In this document: piece by piece, positions 60,214 through 64,000 of the stretch
How positions within the stretch are numbered: position 1 is the stretch's first letter
Layout of the letters: every line of letters begins with the position of its first letter
Assembly (NCBI RefSeq): GCF_002979775.1
Contig: NZ_PCPR01000025.1
Location: forward strand, 1 to 64,000
Direction: 5' to 3'
DNA length: 64,000 nt
Source of the DNA: Arthrobacter sp. MYb23
Lineage (GTDB): Bacteria; Actinomycetota; Actinomycetes; Actinomycetales; Micrococcaceae
Program-made: the position numbers and the translations under genes
Notes under the pieces: generated by a model
The model's input: the letters and a program-made list of their open reading frames with translations, nothing else
Told to the model about the DNA's origin: nothing
Database searches by the model: none

Positions 60214-61848
60214 ATGCCTACAGACCAAAGCAACACCGTCTCTCCGGATGGCGCAAGGAACGCCACCGGGACCCAGGTATCGGCAGGCCCCACCCCGGCC
60301 GCCACAAACGCAGCAAATGCAGTAAAGAACGCAGCAAAGAAAGCAAAGCTTCTCCCGAAGCGCCGGCTCAAAGAGTCCGACGTCAACGTGGTGAACAAGC
60401 CGATGCTGCGCAAAGCACTCGGCGGCACCATCGTCGGCAACACCATGGAATGGTACGACGTCGGCGTCTTTGGCTACCTCATCACCACCATGGGCCCTGT
60501 CTTCCTGCCGGAAGCAGACAAGTCCGTCCAGACACTCTTCCTTCTGGGCACCTTCGCCGCAACCTTCATCGCGCGCCCCCTCGGTGGCGTCGTGTTCGGT
60601 TGGCTGGGCGACAAGGTGGGCCGCCAGAAGGTCCTCGCAGCAACGCTGATGATCATGGCGGCAAGTACGTTCGCCGTCGGCCTCCTGCCCGGCTACGCGC
60701 AGATCGGCATCTGGGCCGCCGCCTTACTGGTGATCTTGAAGCTCATCCAAGGCTTCTCCACCGGTGGCGAGTACGCCGGTGCCACAACCTTCGTGAGCGA
60801 ATACGCCCCGGACAAGCGCCGCGGTTACTTCGCCAGCTTCCTTGATATGGGCAGCTACATCGGCTTCGCCCTCGGCGCCGCCCTGGTTTCGGTCCTGCAG
60901 CTCACGCTCGGACAGGCAGCCATGGAGGAATGGGGTTGGAGGATTCCGTTCCTGATCGCTGGTCCGCTGGGCCTCATCGCGGTCTACTTCCGTAGCAAGA
61001 TTGAGGAATCCCCCCAGTTCCAGGCAACCCTGGACGCCCAGGAAGCCTCCGCCAAGGATGCAGCGTCACAGGACGCTGCAGTCGCCAAGGGCCCCGTGGG
61101 CATCATCAAGGCCTACTGGCGCCAGATCGTGCTGGCCATGATCCTGGCAGCAGCTGCCAACACCGTCGGCTACGCACTGACCTCCTACATGCCCACGTAC
61201 CTCACGGATTCCAAGGGCTACGACCCCGTCCACGGCACCTTGCTGACCATCCCGGTCCTGGTGATCATGGCCGTTTGCATCCCGCTGACCGGTAAGTTGT
61301 CCGACCGCATCGGACGCCGTCCAGTGCTGTGGGTTGGCGCAGGCAGCACCATCGTCTTCTCCATCCCTGCCTTCATGCTGATCGGCATCGGCGAGATCTG
61401 GTCCACGCTGGCCGGACTTGCATTGATCGCCTTCCCGGTGACGTTCTACATCGCCAACCTGGCCTCGGCCCTGCCGGCCTTGTTCCCGACGTCCAGCCGT
61501 TACGGCGGAATGGGCATCGCTTACAACTTCTCGGTGGCGATCTTCGGTGGAACCACGCCGTTCATCGTCCAGGGCCTCATCGAAGGCACCGGCGATGACA
61601 TGATGCCCGCGTACTACCTGATGGCCACGTCAATTGTGGGCGCGATTGCCATTTACTTCCTGCGTGAATCCGCCCAGCGTCCGCTGCCGGGCTCCATGCC
61701 CAGCGTTGACACCCAGGCTGAAGCACGCGAGCTCGTGGCAACCCAGGACACCAACCCGCTCATCAACCTGGACGAGATGCCGTTCGACGGCCAGCCCATT
61801 GATGACGCCGTGTTCGGCAAAGGCGACAAGGACCTGACTCCCGCTTAG
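60214..61848 (+). CDS. MFS transporter, metabolite:H+ symporter (MHS, ProP-like) family
   Basis: A 544-residue transporter with 12 predicted membrane helices between hydrophilic ends (N-terminal Ala/Lys-rich, residues 1-65; C-terminal acidic). TMEWYDVGVFGYL is the conserved helix-1 motif, GWLGDKVGRQK motif A, and GFSTGGEYAGATTF the family mark. MHS members import proline/betaine, citrate, shikimate, alpha-ketoglutarate and similar compounds; substrate unresolved. ATG 60214 has AGGAGA 9 nt upstream. Confidence 0.88.
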   Translation: MPTDQSNTVSPDGARNATGTQVSAGPTPAATNAANAVKNAAKKAKLLPKRRLKESDVNVVNKPMLRKALGGTIVGNTMEWYDVGVFGYLITTMGPVFLPEADKSVQTLFLLGTFAATFIARPLGGVVFGWLGDKVGRQKVLAATLMIMAASTFAVGLLPGYAQIGIWAAALLVILKLIQGFSTGGEYAGATTFVSEYAPDKRRGYFASFLDMGSYIGFALGAALVSVLQLTLGQAAMEEWGWRIPFLIAGPLGLIAVYFRSKIEESPQFQATLDAQEASAKDAASQDAAVAKGPVGIIKAYWRQIVLAMILAAAANTVGYALTSYMPTYLTDSKGYDPVHGTLLTIPVLVIMAVCIPLTGKLSDRIGRRPVLWVGAGSTIVFSIPAFMLIGIGEIWSTLAGLALIAFPVTFYIANLASALPALFPTSSRYGGMGIAYNFSVAIFGGTTPFIVQGLIEGTGDDMMPAYYLMATSIVGAIAIYFLRESAQRPLPGSMPSVDTQAEARELVATQDTNPLINLDEMPFDGQPIDDAVFGKGDKDLTPA

Positions 61849-61927
61849 GAACTCACTGCCTGCAACTTCTGCATAGCGACGCTTACTACAAGCGATTCAG
61901 TTAGTTCGCGGCAGCTTGCCGCCCAGC

Positions 61928-61971
61928 GTAGCCACCAATCCCAAGGCGCTCTCCTTGGTGTTGGTGGCTAC
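61928..61971. terminator. Nested hairpin terminator
   Basis: Outer arms GTAGCCACCAA / TTGGTGGCTAC (11 bp) and inner arms CCAAGG / CCTTGG around a 6-nt loop, between the two converging genes. A short T run follows on the plus strand. Confidence 0.75.
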
Positions 61972-61976
61972 TGCTG

Positions 61977-63392
61977 TTAAGTCCCCAGCTGGGCTTGCAC
62001 TGCCTCGCCAATGATCCGGGCGCCTTCCGGGAAACGGCCAGGGTTGGGGCCGGCGTAGTTAAGCCGGATATACGGCCCTTCCGGTTCCGCGGGGAACCAT
62101 TCAGTACCCGCGGCTATGAGCACACCGGCCGCTTCGCAATCTTTGGTGAGCTGATCAACGTCAAACCCGTCCGGCATCCGCAACCACAGGTTCAAGCCGC
62201 CCTTGGGCAGGTGGCTGAGGTGGGCCTGCGGAACGTGTTCGCGAAGGCTGGTGACCAGGAGATCTCGACGCGACTGCAGCTGATGGCTGAGCCCTCGGAG
62301 GTGAGTTTGCCACCCGGGCTGCGTGACGACGTCGAGCGCTGCCGCCTGGAGCACGCCGCTGACGTACATTGACTCGGCGGCTTGGGCACCCATGATGCGT
62401 TCGCGCGCCGGACCCCGGGCAATGACGGCCGCAATGCGGATGGACGGCGAAACGCTCTTGGTCAGGGAACGGATGTACACCACATGGCCGGAATCGTCCT
62501 TGGCAGCAAGCGGCACTGAAGACGAGGTGATGCCGAAGTCGTGTGCCCAGTCGTCCTCCACAAGGAAAGCTCCGTGGCGCTGGACTATACCCAGCACCTC
62601 TTCGCAACGCTCGACGGACCACTGCGCTCCCGTGGGATTGGCGAAATTGGGCTGGGCGTAAAACAACCGCGCGCCCGATTCCTCGAAGGCCCTGTCCAGT
62701 TCTTCCGGGTCCGGCCCCTCCGGGCCACTGGGAACAGGAATGACCTGCACGCCCGCCTGGCCCGCCGCCAGAAGCGCGCCCCAGTAACTGGGCGATTCCA
62801 CGAGCAGCGGCTGCCCATGCCCCACCAATCCGCGAAAAATCGAGCTGAGCCCGCTTTGGCTTCCAGGAAGGACCACGACGTCGCTGGGCTGGGGAGGCGT
62901 GACGCCCACCGGCGTGGAGGTACTCAGTTCCTGCGCAAACCAGGACTGGAGCTCGGGAAGTCCCTGCGCCGGAGGCCGGGACAAAGCAGCGTCTCCCCTT
63001 GCGGTCCGCGCGAGAGCTGCGCGGACGAGCCGTTCCGGGAGAAGTTCGCGGTCCGGATACCCGGAGTGGAACGCGATGACGTCATTGGAGGCGCTCCGCA
63101 TAGCTCCGGAGTTGAGCGGGCGGGCGGTTTGGGCTGCCCGCAAGGCCGCTGTTTGCCAACCGTAATCCGAGGGCCTGGCCGTGCGATAGGCGCGCACGAA
63201 GGTCCCCACCCCCGGGCGGCTCTCGATGAGGCCCTGAGCCGTGAGCGTCCTCAACGCTTTCTGCACTGTGACGGGGCTGGCTTGGTACTCGGCCACAAGT
63301 TGGCGGGTGGATGGCAGTTTGGCTCCCGGCGCAGCCCCGGCGATCCATTCTTTTAGTCGCGAGACGATTCGGGAACTGCTATCGTTGTTCAT
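61977..63392 (-). CDS. MocR-type regulator (GntR helix-turn-helix plus aminotransferase domain)
   Basis: A 471-residue protein with an N-terminal GntR winged helix (LPSTRQLVAEYQASPVTVQK at 26-45) and a PLP-dependent class I aminotransferase-like domain (about 100-471). The PLP lysine is Lys312 in IRSLTKSVSPS, with the Asn/Asp pair in AQPNFANPTG and VEDDWAHDF. Such regulators usually act on vitamin B6, GABA or exporter genes. It is divergent from an EamA-family exporter and shares start-codon bases with it. A TATTAT box (63398-63403, minus) sits 5 nt from the ATG, suggesting a leaderless mRNA. Confidence 0.92.
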   Translation of the reverse strand: MNNDSSSRIVSRLKEWIAGAAPGAKLPSTRQLVAEYQASPVTVQKALRTLTAQGLIESRPGVGTFVRAYRTARPSDYGWQTAALRAAQTARPLNSGAMRSASNDVIAFHSGYPDRELLPERLVRAALARTARGDAALSRPPAQGLPELQSWFAQELSTSTPVGVTPPQPSDVVVLPGSQSGLSSIFRGLVGHGQPLLVESPSYWGALLAAGQAGVQVIPVPSGPEGPDPEELDRAFEESGARLFYAQPNFANPTGAQWSVERCEEVLGIVQRHGAFLVEDDWAHDFGITSSSVPLAAKDDSGHVVYIRSLTKSVSPSIRIAAVIARGPARERIMGAQAAESMYVSGVLQAAALDVVTQPGWQTHLRGLSHQLQSRRDLLVTSLREHVPQAHLSHLPKGGLNLWLRMPDGFDVDQLTKDCEAAGVLIAAGTEWFPAEPEGPYIRLNYAGPNPGRFPEGARIIGEAVQAQLGT

Positions 63393-64000
63393 GAGTCATA
63401 ATAGTAGCGCTACTACACTTTTGCGACCAGTGGTATCCACCCGGACATCGACCGGAATCTGGTGGGGCCTCCTCGGCGTCGTTGCTTTTTCCTTCACCGT
63501 TCCCTTGACCCGGGTGGCGGTGGAGGGCCTTTCGCCGCTTTTCATCGGCGCTGGCCGGGCGGTGGTTGCCGCCATCCTCGCGGCCCTGGCACTGGCACTG
63601 ACCCGGCAACGTTTTCCGCGCGGCCGCCAATGGCTCCGGTTGGCCGTTGTGGCCGGAGGAATCGTGGCAGGGTTTCCGTTACTCACCACCTTCGCCCTCA
63701 CCAGCACCTCCGCCAGCCACGGAGCCGTGGTGATCGCGCTACTGCCCGCAGCCACGGCGACTGTCGCAGTAATCAGGGGACGCGAACGTCCCCGCCTGCT
63801 GTTCTGGGTTCTGACGGTGGTGGGAGTGATCGCTGCTGTGGCGTTCGCCGTGGTTCAATCCGGCGGCTTCGGTTCTCTGCACTGGGCTGACCTTCTGCTG
63901 CTCGCTGCCGTGGTTGCCGCCGCCATTGGTTATGCCGAAGGCGGCTTGCTGGCCCGGGAACTTGGTGCATGGCAAACCATCTCCTGGGCGTTAGTGGTGG
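63391..64000 (+). CDS. EamA/DMT-family transporter (partial)
   Basis: The first 203 residues of a 10-helix drug/metabolite transporter; six hydrophobic segments are visible, starting at TGIWWGLLGVVAFSF. The usual FxxxxxLT/GAGR features occur early (PLTRVAVEGLSPLFIGAGR). It runs off the right edge. It is probably exported-metabolite related and controlled by the divergent MocR. ATG 63391 has no ribosome site but TATCGT (63380-63385) ends 5 nt before it, fitting a leaderless transcript. A GTG near 63430 is an alternative start. Confidence 0.85.
   Translation, partial: MSHNSSATTLLRPVVSTRTSTGIWWGLLGVVAFSFTVPLTRVAVEGLSPLFIGAGRAVVAAILAALALALTRQRFPRGRQWLRLAVVAGGIVAGFPLLTTFALTSTSASHGAVVIALLPAATATVAVIRGRERPRLLFWVLTVVGVIAAVAFAVVQSGGFGSLHWADLLLLAAVVAAAIGYAEGGLLARELGAWQTISWALVV
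63402..63415. promoter_or_regulatory. Candidate MocR operator
   Basis: Perfect 14-bp palindrome TAGTAGCGCTACTA, 11 bp inside the EamA reading frame and overlapping the possible MocR -10 box. Confidence 0.65.

Overview
The window looks like chromosome of a high-GC actinobacterium of the Micrococcaceae, most likely Arthrobacter or Paenarthrobacter. The grounds are GC-rich codon use, ATGA/GTGA start-stop overlaps, candidate leaderless promoters (a TANNNT -10 box 5-7 nt before the start codon), a C50 carotenoid cluster, ribulose-monophosphate and fructose-PTS genes in typical actinobacterial form, and many MarR/LacI/DeoR-type regulators. The genus is inferred from gene content. There is no rRNA, tRNA, insertion sequence, prophage or CRISPR array that I can support.

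Layout. 0-3.9 kb: start of a hexulose-phosphate synthase gene, divergent from a long-form GAPDH and a phosphofructokinase, then an SGNH hydrolase. 4-8.3 kb: three polytopic GT-C (mannosyl)transferase-like proteins, two of them tandem paralogues. 8.4-10.5 kb: a degenerate EAL protein and a CPBP protease-like membrane protein. 10.5-18.6 kb: C50 carotenoid island (MarR, idi, crtE, crtB, crtI, crtYe, a crtYf-crtEb fusion, a second MarR, a TspO-like protein). 18.8-28.9 kb: DUF222/HNH protein, lipoproteins, a PheS-like ligase of unknown role with a structured leader and a tiny upstream ORF, a LysM protein, a frameshifted methyltransferase, a MarR/MFS pair, a frameshifted lipoprotein and an ECF sigma factor.

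29-45 kb: a catabolic unit (RidA, polar amino-acid ABC transporter, FMN-dependent hydroxy-acid dehydrogenase) divergent from a PucR-type activator; a GH65 phosphorylase/beta-phosphoglucomutase/LacI operon; hydrolase, AraC and VOC genes; a GCS2 ligase; and two paralogous multi-cysteine proteins on either side of a GAF-ANTAR regulator. 45-49.5 kb: a fructose PTS operon (fruR, fruK, fruA, HPr) bounded by strong terminators and headed by a near-perfect operator. 49.5-59 kb: a stress and DNA-maintenance island (TetR, topoisomerase IB, Dps, several small or DUF proteins, and Ku with the three-domain ligase LigD for non-homologous end joining). 59-64 kb: a PrmC-like methyltransferase, an MHS-family transporter, and a MocR regulator whose start codon overlaps that of a divergent EamA exporter, which runs off the right edge.

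How it fits together. Most blocks are self-contained regulator-plus-target modules. Sugar phosphates from the fructose PTS, GH65 and RuMP genes feed the glycolytic genes at the left. The idi-crt genes form one translationally coupled operon leading from isopentenyl diphosphate to a decaprenoxanthin-like C50 pigment. The least explained parts are the PheS-like ligase with its leader ORF, the cysteine-rich paralogue pair, the long dyad between hxlA and gap, and the GT-C gene that appears to start at ATT.
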